From Torymus aiolomorphi (taxonomy: Eukaryota > Arthropoda > Insecta > Hymenoptera > Torymidae): DNA of 64,000 nt. The stretch spans positions 213,270,942 to 213,334,941 of the forward strand of contig CM070874.1 of the NCBI GenBank assembly GCA_036365515.1, written 5' to 3'. Below are positions 10,471 to 22,949 of this stretch, piece by piece (position 1 is the first letter of the stretch; every line of letters begins with the position of its first letter). The notes beneath the pieces were generated by a model. That model was not told the origin of the DNA and did not search any database. It saw nothing but the letters and a program-made list of their open reading frames with translations. The translations under genes and the position numbers were made by a program.

Positions 10471-10960
10471 GGTATGCAAAATTTCAGAAGCTTAAAAAGA
10501 ATAGTTATGGAATTACTGCAATTTCAATTTAACATTAGCCGTATGGGAATTCGCTAAATTAGCAACTAAATTAAAAAAAACAATAGATGCAATAGTGTAA
10601 TAGATTTTAAAGTTTGTGTAAACGTCAATGTATGTTAGATAAACAAGTTCTATTTTGTAAAAGGTTCCCTTCGAGAATATTTTTTGAAATATAACATAAA
10701 AACTGTCAAATCAGACGTAAAGTCATACCAAAAAGTGAAAAAAATGAGCATTGAAGTGTTCTAAAATCGAAGTAAAATTTTCTTTACAGTTCTCAAAAAC
10801 GTTTTACATATTCGTTTACTGTTAGTACTGTGGAATATTACTGTTTTTGACAAATTATACGACTAAACTATTTGTCTTAAATTTTTTAATGAGATCTTAC
10901 GGCCAATACAACGGTAAGTCCCAAAGTCCTGTCTAAGTCTCGTCGGTCCACGGGTACTTT
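10471..10960. other. AT-rich sequence, nothing recognised
   Basis: No protein-like frame, terminal repeat or RNA gene is visible. Positions about 10905-10960 resemble the 3' part of the 345-bp repeat (GTCTAAGTCTCGTCGGTCC). Confidence 0.4.
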
Positions 10961-11009
10961 TCATTATATATATATATATAAACTTGTATAACGTTAGTTC
11001 CCAGGAGCC

Positions 11010-11809
<800 letters not shown>

Positions 11810-11820
<11 letters not shown>

Positions 11821-12166
11821 AACCGTGTCCGTACAATAATATTTGTACGCGATTAATCGTAAAAATCCTAGCAGAAATATATTCTATAAAAAAGATATGA
11901 AAATGTATAAATCGGCTACCGAAATTCGCCAATACCGACTCTCGCACAAATGTTGTTGCCCCTTCAACAACATTTGTATGAGAGTAATCGTTAAAAGAAC
12001 TTAAAGCTTTTTGTTCTACTATTCCCAGATCTCGGTCGCCAAGTATCAGGTCAATCATCAGGCAACGAATTTTGCCAATGAAACGCGTCGCTTCTCTTTC
12101 CAAATACCAGTGTTAACTGATTAATCTACATGCGGAAGGAGAGAAATGTGATGCAATTATACTTAA
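11810..12166. repeat. 345-bp repeat unit, left part, cut at TTAA
   Basis: This unit carries the AGATCTCGGTCGCC core (about 12027) and the GGCAACGAATTTTGCCAATG block, and runs to ATGCAATTATACTTAA, where it stops at 12166. The remainder of the same unit (GCAAACGGATTAATATAG and onward) begins directly after TTAA at 45515-45518. The unit is therefore split by a 33-kb insert. Confidence 0.85.
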
Positions 12167-12885
12167 GGGGATGCCATACTTGATTTTAAAGAATAAAACT
12201 ACTTTATCATAGGAGTATGGCGGTAATGTACAAAAAGTTGACGTTAGGTGGCGTTGCGCACACATTCCGTTATGGCGTGTTTCCGACCGGAGTTGACACA
12301 GTAAACAAGCGTTTTCTACATATTTTGAGGCGCAGAATTCAAATTTGGTGGTTTCCAGGCTAAAAAACGGTGAATTTGTCACCAACAATTTTATTTAAAA
12401 AATTGCTCTTTTTATAAGATGTAAATTTAGAATAAAACTAATATTTCATTTTAAGGAAAAAAAAATACTTTGAAATAATGTATCATGCTTTGGTAAACAC
12501 AAAAACAGTGAATTGCCATATAATTGTTAATAACAAATAAACAGATCATTTATTCTGATTGGTTTACTGAGACATTATTTCAACGTATTTTTTTTTTCTT
12601 AAAATAGAATGACGTTTTTTTTTATTCTGAATTTAAATATATAAAAAAAAGCAAATTTTTTGGACAAAATTATTAGTACCAAAATAAATGACCATTTTTA
12701 AGCTTAAAGACAAATCCAAATTCTGCGCCTAAAAGTACGTAGAAGAACGTTTCGTTACCGAGGCAATTCCAGATGCTTAGACAGAGCTCCCTGAGCACTG
12801 AGACTAATTGCCTACTAATGTGAGAAGCCGAGCTGAGAATTATTCCTGTTATTCTTGAAATTTTTTTGTACATGATCTACTATAT
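12167..12885. mobile_element. TTAA-flanked palindromic MITE, right end missing
   Basis: The segment begins GGGGATGCCATACTTGATTT straight after TTAA (12163-12166). It folds on itself: about 12315-12500 pairs with about 12520-12760, for example GAGGCGCAGAATTCAAAT against its complement near 12715, and GTACAAAAAG near 12230 against the complement near 12868. The right arm fades at about 12885, where a minisatellite starts, so the expected terminal ATGGCATCCCC-TTAA is absent here. An end of that sequence does occur at 45120-45137. TTAA duplication suggests mobilisation by a piggyBac-type transposase (inference). Confidence 0.6.
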
Positions 12886-13412
12886 CCTCTTGACTAAAAT
12901 AATCCTCTTGGTTTATATACTTGTCTTAATTAAAAAATTATGAAAAAATCCTCTTGATTAATAAAATCCTCTTGATTGAAAATGTTTTCTTGATTAAAAA
13001 GTCCGTTTGATTAAGAATATCCTCTTGATCGAAAATATCCTTTTGATTGATAAAATCCTCTTAAACAAAAAAAATCCTCTCGGTTGTCAAAGTCCTCTTT
13101 ATTTACAATCCTTTTAATTGATAAAATCGTCTTGATTGGCAAAGTCCTCTTGATTTACAATCGTCTTGATTGATAAAATCCTCTTGATTGGCAAAGTCCT
13201 CTTGATTTACAATCCTCTTGATTGGCAAAGTCTTCTTGATTGACAATCCTCTTGAATGGCAGTCCTCTTGATTGACAGTCCTCTTGCTTACAATCCTCTT
13301 GATTGACAGTCCTCTTGCTTACAGTCCTCTTGATTGACAGTCCTCTTGCTTACAGTTCTCTTGCTTACAGACCTCTTGATTGACAGTCCTCTTGATTGAC
13401 AGTCCTCTTGAT
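12885..13412. repeat. Minisatellite CCTCTTGATTGACAGT
   Basis: More than 25 imperfect copies of a 16-18 base unit (consensus CCTCTTGATTGACAGT, with variants CCTCTTGATTGGCAAAG and CCTCTTGCTTACAGT) fill the interval. Copies are more divergent on the left and more uniform on the right. No gene is present. Confidence 0.95.
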
Positions 13413-13427
13413 AACACTAACTGCACT

Positions 13428-13945
13428 TGAAAATGCAAGCAAAGTGGTCTCATCTTTTGTGTACAGTTTACGCGTTACCAAAGTCCTCGAGCACGGGTCC
13501 AGCGCTGAGAATCGTTGCTTGACCCCGCGAGCGGGTGAGCCCTTCTGGCTCAGGGTGGTGAGATGATGGAGCAGAAAATTCGTTCACTCGATCTTACCGG
13601 AGCCGCTCTCGCCACTTATCACAATGCACTGATTCTTCTTCTTCTTGAGCACGCAGTGATATGCCGCGTAGGCTATCGTGGATGTGTGCGGCGATATGTG
13701 CGGACCGAGCCTTTGATTCTGATAAAGATTCATATACTTCGGATTATAAATTGGGTAGAATTTGAAGGAGTTCCGGATAATCAGTATGCTGCCTACGTAG
13801 GTGTAAATATTGCCGGTGAGGAATCGGCAGCTGGCAGAGATCCGGATACTCCTTATCATGCTGTTGATGCATAAAGCGATTGAATTAGATTGAGGAACTG
13901 CGGATCCATGGGAAATCTGCTGTCTGACCACAGGTAGTCAGATGT
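13428..13945 (-). pseudogene. Class IX-like unconventional myosin motor domain, pseudogene
   Basis: Read on the minus strand, the sequence gives IYTYVGSILI, then FKFYPIYNPKYMNLYQNQRL, GPHI, AYHCVLKKKKNQCIVISGES and the P-loop GESGSGK (13593-13613). It continues TNFLLHHLTTLSQKGS after an in-frame stop, and ILSAGPVLEDFGNA after a frameshift. These are the ATP-binding P-loop and the flanking N-terminal part of a myosin head. The FYPIYNPKY and LLHHLTTLSQKG wording is typical of class IX (Rho-GAP) myosins. About 140 residues of a motor of roughly 800 are present. The P-loop region has Ile where Thr is usual (GKIE for GKTE), followed at once by TGA. A shift and another stop follow. It is a dead fragment, probably a duplicated or retrotransposed gene piece. 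Class assignment is from memory of the family and is fairly, not fully, secure. Confidence 0.8.
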
Positions 13946-14067
13946 AAAACCTGAAAGTTTTGCATTTTATTAGTTATGTATTTACTCATACAATTATTTG
14001 CACAAAAATTAAAATGTTTTTTGCTTCTTTAAATTAACTGGGCCACAAAAAATTGCTTTTTTTTTTA
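13946..14067. other. Short spacer
   Basis: AT-rich spacer between the myosin fragment and the next MITE; no feature seen. Confidence 0.4.
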
Positions 14068-14071
14068 TTAA

Positions 14072-14571
14072 GGTGGTTCTCCTCGGACTCTCTAGTCAAA
14101 GCAGTGCTAAATATAGAAGTTACCTAAAATTAAAAAAAAAACATAGATGTAATGTGATTTATTTATTTAAAATGACAGAGATAGTCAATGTATTATAAAT
14201 AAAGTGTATTTAACATGACTAAAGTAACTTATTGTAAAATGGCGATATTTTAGAAACTAGATATCGTCACTACAAACATTTTTTATTATTTTTGGAGTAA
14301 TGTATAGAGACTCATGAAGGGTTTCCATCATAAATAGTATTTCTAAATCTAAAATCAGTAAAGAAACAAAAAAGATTCCGGTAATTTATCAATAGTTGTT
14401 TGTAGTGACAACATTTAGTTTCTACAATATCGACATTTTGTGAAAAAAGTTATTCTAGTCATGTTAAATACACTTTATAATAAATAAATCACATTACAAC
14501 TATGGTTTTTTAATTTTAGGTAACTTCATCATTTAGCACTTATTTTGACTAGGGAGTCGAGCAGAACCACC
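14072..14571. mobile_element. TTAA-flanked palindromic MITE (500 bp), complete
   Basis: TTAA occurs at 14068-14071 and 14572-14575. The ends match as inverted repeats: GGTGGTTCTCCTCGGACTCT on the left and GGTGGTTCTGCTCGACTCCC read from the right. Pairing continues through most of the element, for example AATGTGATTTATTTATT with its complement near 14480, and TATCGTCACTACAAACA with its complement near 14400. No coding capacity exists. The structure is a foldback MITE of the TTAA type. Confidence 0.92.
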
Positions 14572-14575
14572 TTAA

Positions 14576-15000
14576 TGGGTAACGACAATCTAGAAGTCGA
14601 AAAAAACGCGATGTCAGTTGGAATCTGGGCGTAGGTATCCTATTGTGTTGGCAGGCAGTAACTTGGTTTCCTCACTGGAAACAAAATTCTATAATTTCCT
14701 ATGTGTGTTTAGTCTTTTCAAATCTCTTGAGTATTTTGCCATATTTATTGCAGAAGTTTACTGATGTTCTTAGACAATAATCTAGATTATAACTGAAAAA
14801 GAAGAAATTATTTGTTATTACAAATTAAAAACGGATAACATTTAATTAAATATAACATCTTTATTTAAATAAAAACAGAATCTTACAATCATTATAAAAG
14901 TATTAAAACAGTATTTCAGAAATAAAATTGCTTGTTACAAATATGTGGATAAAAATTGAGAATTAAAATTTAAAATTTTTGGAGTAAAGCCAGATTCTAT
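14576..15000. other. Unannotated spacer before the satellite array
   Basis: I see no coding frame or terminal repeat. Sequence resembling the satellite begins gradually after about 15000. Confidence 0.4.
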
Positions 15001-17757
15001 TTTTATCGATGTAAAAATTGAGCATGGCACCTCCTTCAAAGTCAATGAATCAAACTGACTTTTACAGATTAATATAAATTTTTCATAATTTTTACATGCT
15101 CTCAGAATTATGGCTCGACCATGTCTCCTTAAATTGAATATTCTATGCCTTGTATCTTGTCAACATAGCTGTTACAGCAGACCTATAGACCTGTAGATCT
15201 TTCGTACAGACTCACACTACACTACATGAAAAGGATCAAAATTCAAAACTTGACAAGAAAATTCATCCGGCTCCTACAATATAAAAGCCACCTGTCAGAT
15301 TTAGCAGTTGGATTGGCCATTCAATGTTATCGATATTTACTTTCAGGTGATGTGTTCGTACTTAATCCAAAGAATATAAGAATGATAGATATCCGCTTCA
15401 GTAATGCATTTCAGACATCTCATGTTCTTTGGAGTTGACGTTATCTTTCTGAAATTACATATAATTTAATAAAAAAATGAAAATATGTAATTTTTCATTT
15501 TTAACAGTTCTGAAAAATACACAAGCAGTGTCTTAGCTAAATTTGGAAAATTGCATAATTTCATTTTTTTTAATTAAATTATACCTACTTACAGAAAGAT
15601 AAAATCAGCTAAGTAATACAAGCGATACCTGAAATACATTATAGAAGCAGATTTCTACCATTCTTATATTCTTTTGGACTAAATACTAAAACACATCACC
15701 TCAAAGTAAACATCGACAACACTTAATGATGAGTATACCTGCTAAATCTGACGGAAGGCTTTTATATTACAGAAGCGGGATTAATTCGTCTTTTCAAGTT
15801 GTAAATTTCAGCCTATTTAATTAAATGTTTTCTCTTATGAAATCTGAGATTCCGTGTAGTGTGAGTCTGTCCGAAAGATCTCTAGATTTATAGGCCTGCT
15901 TGTAATATGGTATTTAATTTTTTCTTTAAGAGAGTATGATTGAATAATAAATCTAGGTACCTGTCAGAATTATGAAAAGTTGACTATAACCTGTAAAAGT
16001 CAATTAATGTTTATGAATTATTCATTAACTACTACAATTTAACTGAATTTGGCAGGTTAAAATAACTTTTTCACAATCTTTACATGCACCCAGATTTAAT
16101 GCTCAACCATGCCCTCAAATTACCTATTTGATGCCTTGCATTTTGTAAACATAGCTGTTCAGCAGAGCTATAGATCTGTAGATTTTATGGACAGACTCAC
16201 ACTTCATTACACGAAAATGGCCAAAATTCAAAACTTGAGAAGAAAATTCATCCAGCTCCTACAATATGAAAGCTACCTGTCAGATTTAGTAGTTGGATTG
16301 GTCATTGAATGTTATCGATATTTACTTACAGGTGATGTGTTCGTACTTAATCCAAAGAATATAAGAATGATCGATATCCGCTTCAGTAATGAATTTCAGA
16401 GATCTCATGTTCTTTGGAGTTGACTTTATCTTTCTGAAATTACATATAATTTAATAAATAAATGAAAATATGTAATTTTTCATTTTTAACAGTTCTGAAA
16501 AATCCACAAGCAGTGTCTTAGCTAAATCTGGAAAATGGCATAATTTCATTTTTTTGTTTTTTTTATTAAATTGTACCTACTTACAGAAAGATAAAATCAG
16601 CTAAGAAATACAAGCGATACCTGAAATACATTATAGAAGCAGATTTCTATCATTCTTTTATTCTTTCGGATTAAGTACTAAAACACATCACCTCAAAGTA
16701 AACATCGACAACACTTAATGATGAGTATACCTGCTAAATCTGACAGATGGCATTTATATTACAGGAGCGGGATTAATTCGTCTTTTCAAGTTGTAAATTT
16801 CAGCCTATTTAATTAAATGTTTTCTCTTATGAAATCTGAGGTTCCGTGTAATGTGAGTTTGTCCGAAAGATCTATAGATTTATAGGCCTGCTTGTAATGT
16901 GGTATTTAATTTTCTCTTTAAGAAAGTATGATTGAATAATAAAATCTAGGTATCAGTCAGAATTATGAAAAGTTGACTGTAACCTGTAAAAGTCAATTAA
17001 TGTTTATTAATTATTCATTAACTATTACAATTTAAAGGATTTTTACAGGTTAAAATAACATTTTCACAATCTTTACATGCACTCAGATTTAATGCTCAAC
17101 CATGCCCTCAAATTACTTATTTGATGCCTTGCATTTGGTAAACATAGCTGTTCAGCAGAGCTATAGATCTGTAGATTTTATGGACAGACTCACACTTCAT
17201 TACACGAAAAGGGCCAAAATTCAAAACTTGGCAAGGAAATTCATCCAGCTCCTACAATATAAAAGCCACCTGTCAGATTTAGTAGTTTGATTGGCCATTG
17301 AATGTTATCGATATTTACTTACAGGTGATGTGTTCGTACTTAATCCAAAGAATATAAGAATGACAGATATCTGCTTCAGTAATGAATTTCACACATCTCA
17401 TGTTCTTTGGAGTTGACTTTATCGTTCTAAAATTACATATAATTTAATAAAAAAATGAAAATATGTAATTTTTCATTTTTAACAGTTCTGAAAAATACAC
17501 AAGCAGTGGCTTAGCTAAATCTGGAAAATTGCATAATTTCATTTTTTTTTTTTTTTTTATTAAATTATATCTACTTACACAAAGATAAAATCAGCTAAGA
17601 AATACAAGCGATACCTGAAATACATTATAGATGCAGATTTCTGTCATTCTTATATTCTTTTGGATTAAGTACTAAAACACATCACCTCAAAGTAAACATC
17701 GACAACACTTAATGATGAGTATACCTGCTAAATCTGACAGATGGCTTTTATATTATA

Positions 17758-18145
17758 GGAGCGGGATTAAATATCTTAACGTGTTATCAATGTCATTCTT
17801 GTGTATACACAGTACAATATCATCCACATAACGATAATAAAATAGCGGTTTAAATTGTAATTTATTAATACAGTAAGATTCTAAATCATCCATGACTATG
17901 TCTGACAGTATTGGACTTATTGGATTACCCATGGCTGATCCAAAAGTCTGTCTATAAAATTTTCCGTTAAATTGAAAGAAATTATTATTTAAGATAAACT
18001 TAATAACATGAAGGAATTCAGAACAATTAATGTTAATTTTATTATACAATTGATGCCACCTTCTTTCGATAGCATTACAAACTAAATATTCTGGGACATT
18101 CGTAAACAAACTGATTACATCGAAACTTATGATCACTTATATCGA
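17758..18145 (-). pseudogene. Internally deleted Penelope-like fragment inside a satellite unit
   Basis: Satellite sequence GGAGCGGGATTAA joins directly to Penelope-like reverse transcriptase sequence at ATATCTTAACGTGTTATC. This runs to the same 5' boundary and the same TTTATGAATT flank seen at 22935-22963. The piece covers the reverse transcriptase core with FGSAMGNPISP and YRYVDD. Relative to the longer copy at 21121-22952, everything between the left flank and about 22573 is missing. ATTAAATATCTT-like microhomology is present at the join. One base also differs (ATATCTTAACG against ATATCTTTAACG). Confidence 0.85.
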
Positions 18146-21100
18146 AGTTTATGAATTATTCATTAACTACTACAATTTAACTGAATTTTACAGGTTAAAA
18201 TAACTTTTTCACAATCTTTACATGCACTCAGATTTAATGCTCAACCATGCCCTCAAATTACCTATTTGATGCCTTGCATTTTGTAAACATAACTGTTCAG
18301 CAGAGCTATAGATCTGTAGATTTTATGGACAGACTCACACTTCATTACACGAAAATGGCCAAAATTCAAAACATGACAAGAAAATTCATCCAGCTCCTAC
18401 AATATAAAAGCCACCTGTCAGATTTAGTAGTTTGATTGGCCATTGAATGTTATCGATATTTACTTACAGGTGATGTGTTCGTACTTAATCCAAAGAATAT
18501 AAGAATGACAGATATCTGCTTCAGTAATGAATTTCACACATCTCATGTTCTTTGGAGTTGACTTTATCGTTCTAAAATTACATATAATTTAATAAAAAAT
18601 GAAAATATGTAATTTTTCATTTTTAACAGTTCTGAAAAATACACAAGCAGTGGCTTAGCTAAATCTGGAAAATTGCATAATTTCATTTTTTTTTTTTTTT
18701 TTATTAAATTATATCTACTTACACAAAGATAAAATCAGCTAAGAAATACAAGCGATACCTGAAATACATTATAGATGCAGATTTCTGTCATTCTTATATT
18801 CTTTTGGATTAAGTACTAAAACACATCACCTCAAAGTAAACATCGACAACACTTAATGATGAGTATACCTGCTAAATCTGACAGATGGCTTTTATATTAT
18901 AGGAGCGGGATTAATCCGTCTTTTCAAGTTGTAATTTTCAGCCTATTTAATTAAATGTTTTCTCTTATGAAATCTGAGGTTCCGTGTAATGTGAGTTTGT
19001 CCGAAAGATCTATAGATTTATAGGCCTGCTTGTAATGTGGTATTTAATTTTCTCTTTAAGAAAGTATGATTGAATAATAAAATCTAGGTATCTGTCAGAA
19101 TTATGAAAAGTTGACTGTAACCTGTAAAAGTCAATTAATGTTTATTAATTATTCATTAACTATTACAATTTAAAGGATTTTTACAGGTTAAAATAACTTT
19201 TTCACAATCTTTACATGCACTCAGATTTAATGCTCAACCATGCCCTCAAATTACCTATTTGATGCCTTGCATTTTGTAAACATAACTGTTCAGCAGAGCT
19301 ATAGATCTGTAGATTTTATGGACAGACTCACACTTCATTACACGAAAATGGCCAAAATTCAAAACATGACAAGGAAATTCATCCAGCTCCTACAATATGA
19401 AAGCCACGTGTCAGATTTAGTAGTTGGATTGGCCATTGAATGTTATCGATATTTACTTACAGGTGATGTGTTCGTACTTAATCCAAAGAATATAAGAATG
19501 ATAGATATCCGCTTCAGTAATGCATTTCAGACATCTCATGTACTTTGGAGTTGACGTTATCTTTCTGAAATTACATATAATTTAATAAAAAAATGTAAAT
19601 ATGTAATTTTTCCTTTTTAACAGTTCTGAAAAATACACAAGCAGTGTCTTAGCTAAATTTGGAAAATTGCATAATTTCATTTTTTTTAATTAAATTATAC
19701 CTACTTACAGAAAGATAAAATCAGCTAAGTAATACAAGCGATACCTGAAATACATTATAGAAGCAGATTTCTACCATTCTTATATTCTTTTGCACTAAAT
19801 ACTAAAACACATCACCTCAAAGTAAACATCGACAACACTTAATGATGAGTATACCTGCTAAATCTGACGGAAGGCTTTTATATTACAGAAGCGGGATTAA
19901 TTCGTCCTTTCAAGTTGTAAATTTCAGCCTATTTAATTAAATGTTTTCTCTTATGAAATCTGAGATTCCGTGTAGTGTGAGTCTGTCCGAAAGATCTATA
20001 GATTTATAGGCCTGCTTGTAATATCGTATCAAATTTTCTGTTTAACAGAGTATGATTGAGTAATAAATCTAGGTACCTGTCAGAATTATGAAAAGGTGAC
20101 TATAACCTGTAAAAGTCAATTAAAGTTTATTCATTATTCATTAACTACTACAATTTAACTGAATTTTACAGGCTAAAATAACTTTTTCACAATCTTTACA
20201 TGCACTCAGATTTAATGCTCAACCATGCCCTCAAATTACTTATTTGATGCCTTGCATTTTGTAAACATAGCTGTTCAGCAGAGCTATAGATCTGTAGATT
20301 TTATGAACAGACTCACACTTCATTACACGAAAAGGGCCAAAATTCAAAACTTGGCAAGGAAATTCATCCAGCTCCTACAATATGAAAGCCACGTGTCAGA
20401 TTTAGTAGTTGGATTGGCCATTGAATGTTATCGATATTTACTTACAGGTGATGTGTTCGTACTTAATCCAAAGAATATAAGAATGATAGATATCCGCTTC
20501 AGTAATGCATTTCAGACATCTCATGTTCTTTGGAGTTGACGTTATCTTTCTGAAATTACATATAATTTAATAAAAAAATGAAAATATGTAATTTTTCCTT
20601 TTTAACAGTTCTGAAAAATACACAAGCAGTGTCTTAGCTAAATTTGGAAAATTGCATAATTTCATTTTTTTTAATTAAATTATACCTACTTACAGAAAGA
20701 TAAAATCAGCTAAGTAATACAAGCGATACCTGAAATACATTATAGAAGCAGATTTCTACCATTCTTAAATTCTTTTGCACTAAATACTAAAACACATCAC
20801 CTCAAAGTAAACATCGACAACACTTAATGATGAGTATACCTGCTAAATCTGACGGAAGGCTTTTATATTACAGAAGCGGGATTAATTAGTCTTTTCAAGT
20901 TGTAAATTTCAGCCTATTTAATTAAATGTTTTCTCTTAAGAAATCTGAGGTTCCGTATAATGTGAGTCTGTCCGAAAGATCTATAGTTTTATAGGCCTGC
21001 TTGTAATATCGTATTTAATTTTCTCTTTAACAGAGTATGATTGAATAATAAATCTAGGCACCTGTCAGAATTATGAGAAGTTGACTATAACCTGTAAAAG

Positions 21101-21240
21101 TCAATTAATGTTTATGAATTTTAAGTTGCTGATCTCAGCTAATGGTAGAGTATTGTAGATAATTATTTTATGAAGCTAATGGCCATATCTACCAGTGAAA
21201 GGTGATTTTTTAAAAAATTAAAAAATAAAAAACACCATAA

Positions 21241-21284
21241 TCTTCGACGTTTCGGAGACTTTATTCATATCTCCCTCTTCAGGA
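21241..21284 (-). ncRNA. Hammerhead-ribozyme-like motif in the Penelope 3' region
   Basis: Read on the minus strand, the segment gives CTGAAGAG, a stem GGAGA with loop and TCTCC, then GAAACGTCG. This is the order of the conserved hammerhead core: CUGANGA, stem II, GAAA. Hammerhead motifs are known in the terminal regions of Penelope-like elements. The first box reads CUGAAGA rather than CUGAUGA, so this copy may be inactive. Confidence is moderate because I cannot test the full three-stem fold. Confidence 0.5.
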
Positions 21285-21680
21285 ATCTATAATTAATAAT
21301 TTAAGAAATTTAACACACTGTTTTTTTAAAAATAACACAAATATACGACGACTTACAATCCTTAATTACATATCCTAATGTCAAGTAGTTTATGCGGGCA
21401 ACAATCCGCTCGTCAGTGATTTTAGAAAACAATTTTCACGCTTTATATATTCAAGTAACATTTAAATGTGTAAGTGCGTATCTAATTCACCACTACAACA
21501 TAAACAATGAAAGAGTGGGAGAAAGGCAAACCGTAAGAGTCGAAGAGAGCGAAGAGAGGTACCAGGGCGACACGTATTGGCGAAAGTAACCCTAATAACC
21601 TTAGTCTCTATAATACAAGACTATGTATACTTCCATTATACATGCGTTCCTAGTAACCTTTTAGCTAACGTACATGGATG

Positions 21681-22949
21681 TTATATTTCTTTAGAGACCA
21701 AAAATTCACAATTATTTATCAGAGTATTATATACATACGGTAGTCTACTAATTTCAAATTGTTTATTAATAAAGTTACTTTGTGTATGAATAAATAGAGC
21801 TTCGGAGAATAATCTTTTTTCTTTATTGCTTTCGATATCTAGTATCTTTACGTTTTGAAAATTAATTGTGTGACTATTATCTTGTGTGTGAATAAATAAT
21901 GATGAATTTTGATCTCTATCACAGTACTTTTTTTGATGTTCTTTTATTCTAACATTCAGACGCCTACTAGTCTGCCCTACGTATGACGCGTTACAATTGT
22001 TACAATTTATCTTATAAACTACGTTTGCATTATTATATTTTACATTTTTGTCCTTACCTAATTTTATAATATTATTTAGTTTATTAATCGTACTAAAAAT
22101 TACATTAGTGTTACATTTATTAAAAAAGTTTTTTATCGAATATTCCATTTCTTTGACAAATGGTAGAACAATAAATTTTTTCTTATTTACATTATTGAAA
22201 ATTAGTGTGGTATTCTGTGAAGTGTTATTATTAAATTTTATCTTTTTTAACCTTTTCTTAATATGATAATCTATTATGTCTTGTGGATAATCATTGTTTT
22301 TTAATAATAATTTTATGAACGAAATATTTTTTCCTGAAAACTACTATGTGATAATTTTATTCCTCGATCAATTAAACAATAAATAATAGCACTTTTATTA
22401 CTTTGGGGATGGTGAGAATTGTAATTTAGATACCGGCCTGAAAAAGTTGGTTTTTTATACCAATTTGTAATAATATTTCTATGATCATTTATAATAATTT
22501 CAATGTCCAAAAAACTTATACTATTGTTCTTAGGTTTTTCAACTGTAAATTGTAAATTCAAATCGTACGCATTAAATATCTTTAACGTGTTATCAATGTC
22601 ATTCTTGTGTATACACAGTACAATATCATCCACATAACGATAATAAAATAGCGGTTTAAATTGTAATTTATTAATACAGTAAGATTCTAAATCATCCATG
22701 ACTATGTCTGACAGTATTGGACTTATTGGATTACCCATGGCTGATCCAAAAGTCTGTCTATAAAATTTTCCGTTAAATTGAAAGAAATTATTATTTAAGA
22801 TAAACTTAATAACATGAAGGAATTCAGAACAATTAATGTTAATTTTATTATACAATTGATGCCACCTTCTTTCGATAGCATTACAAACTAAATATTCTGG
22901 GACATTCGTAAACAAACTGATTACATCGAAACTTATGATCACTTATATC
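21681..22949 (-). pseudogene. Penelope-like reverse transcriptase / GIY-YIG endonuclease, frameshifted
   Basis: The upstream part (22949-22313) carries the reverse transcriptase palm: SFDVISLFTNVP with the first catalytic Asp, FGSAMGNPISPILSDIVMDD, YRYVDDIVL with the Asp pair, and the later SFLDIEIII strand. After FQEK near 22335 the frame changes. The new frame reads through FIKLLLKNNDYPQDIIDYHI into VVYKINCNNCNASYVGQT, RLNVRIKEH and on to the end at 21681. This C-terminal part is a GIY-YIG nuclease with the Cys pair (C..C) typical of Penelope proteins. In the family, this protein copies element RNA onto a nicked chromosomal end in the nucleus. The copy lacks the N-terminal region and has one frameshift, so it is inactive. 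It is on the minus strand and shares no promoter with its surroundings. Confidence 0.9.

Noticed and set aside
12885..13412. CRISPR-like array
   Set aside because: Repeats are contiguous 16-18-mers without unique spacers, in a eukaryotic context; this is a minisatellite.
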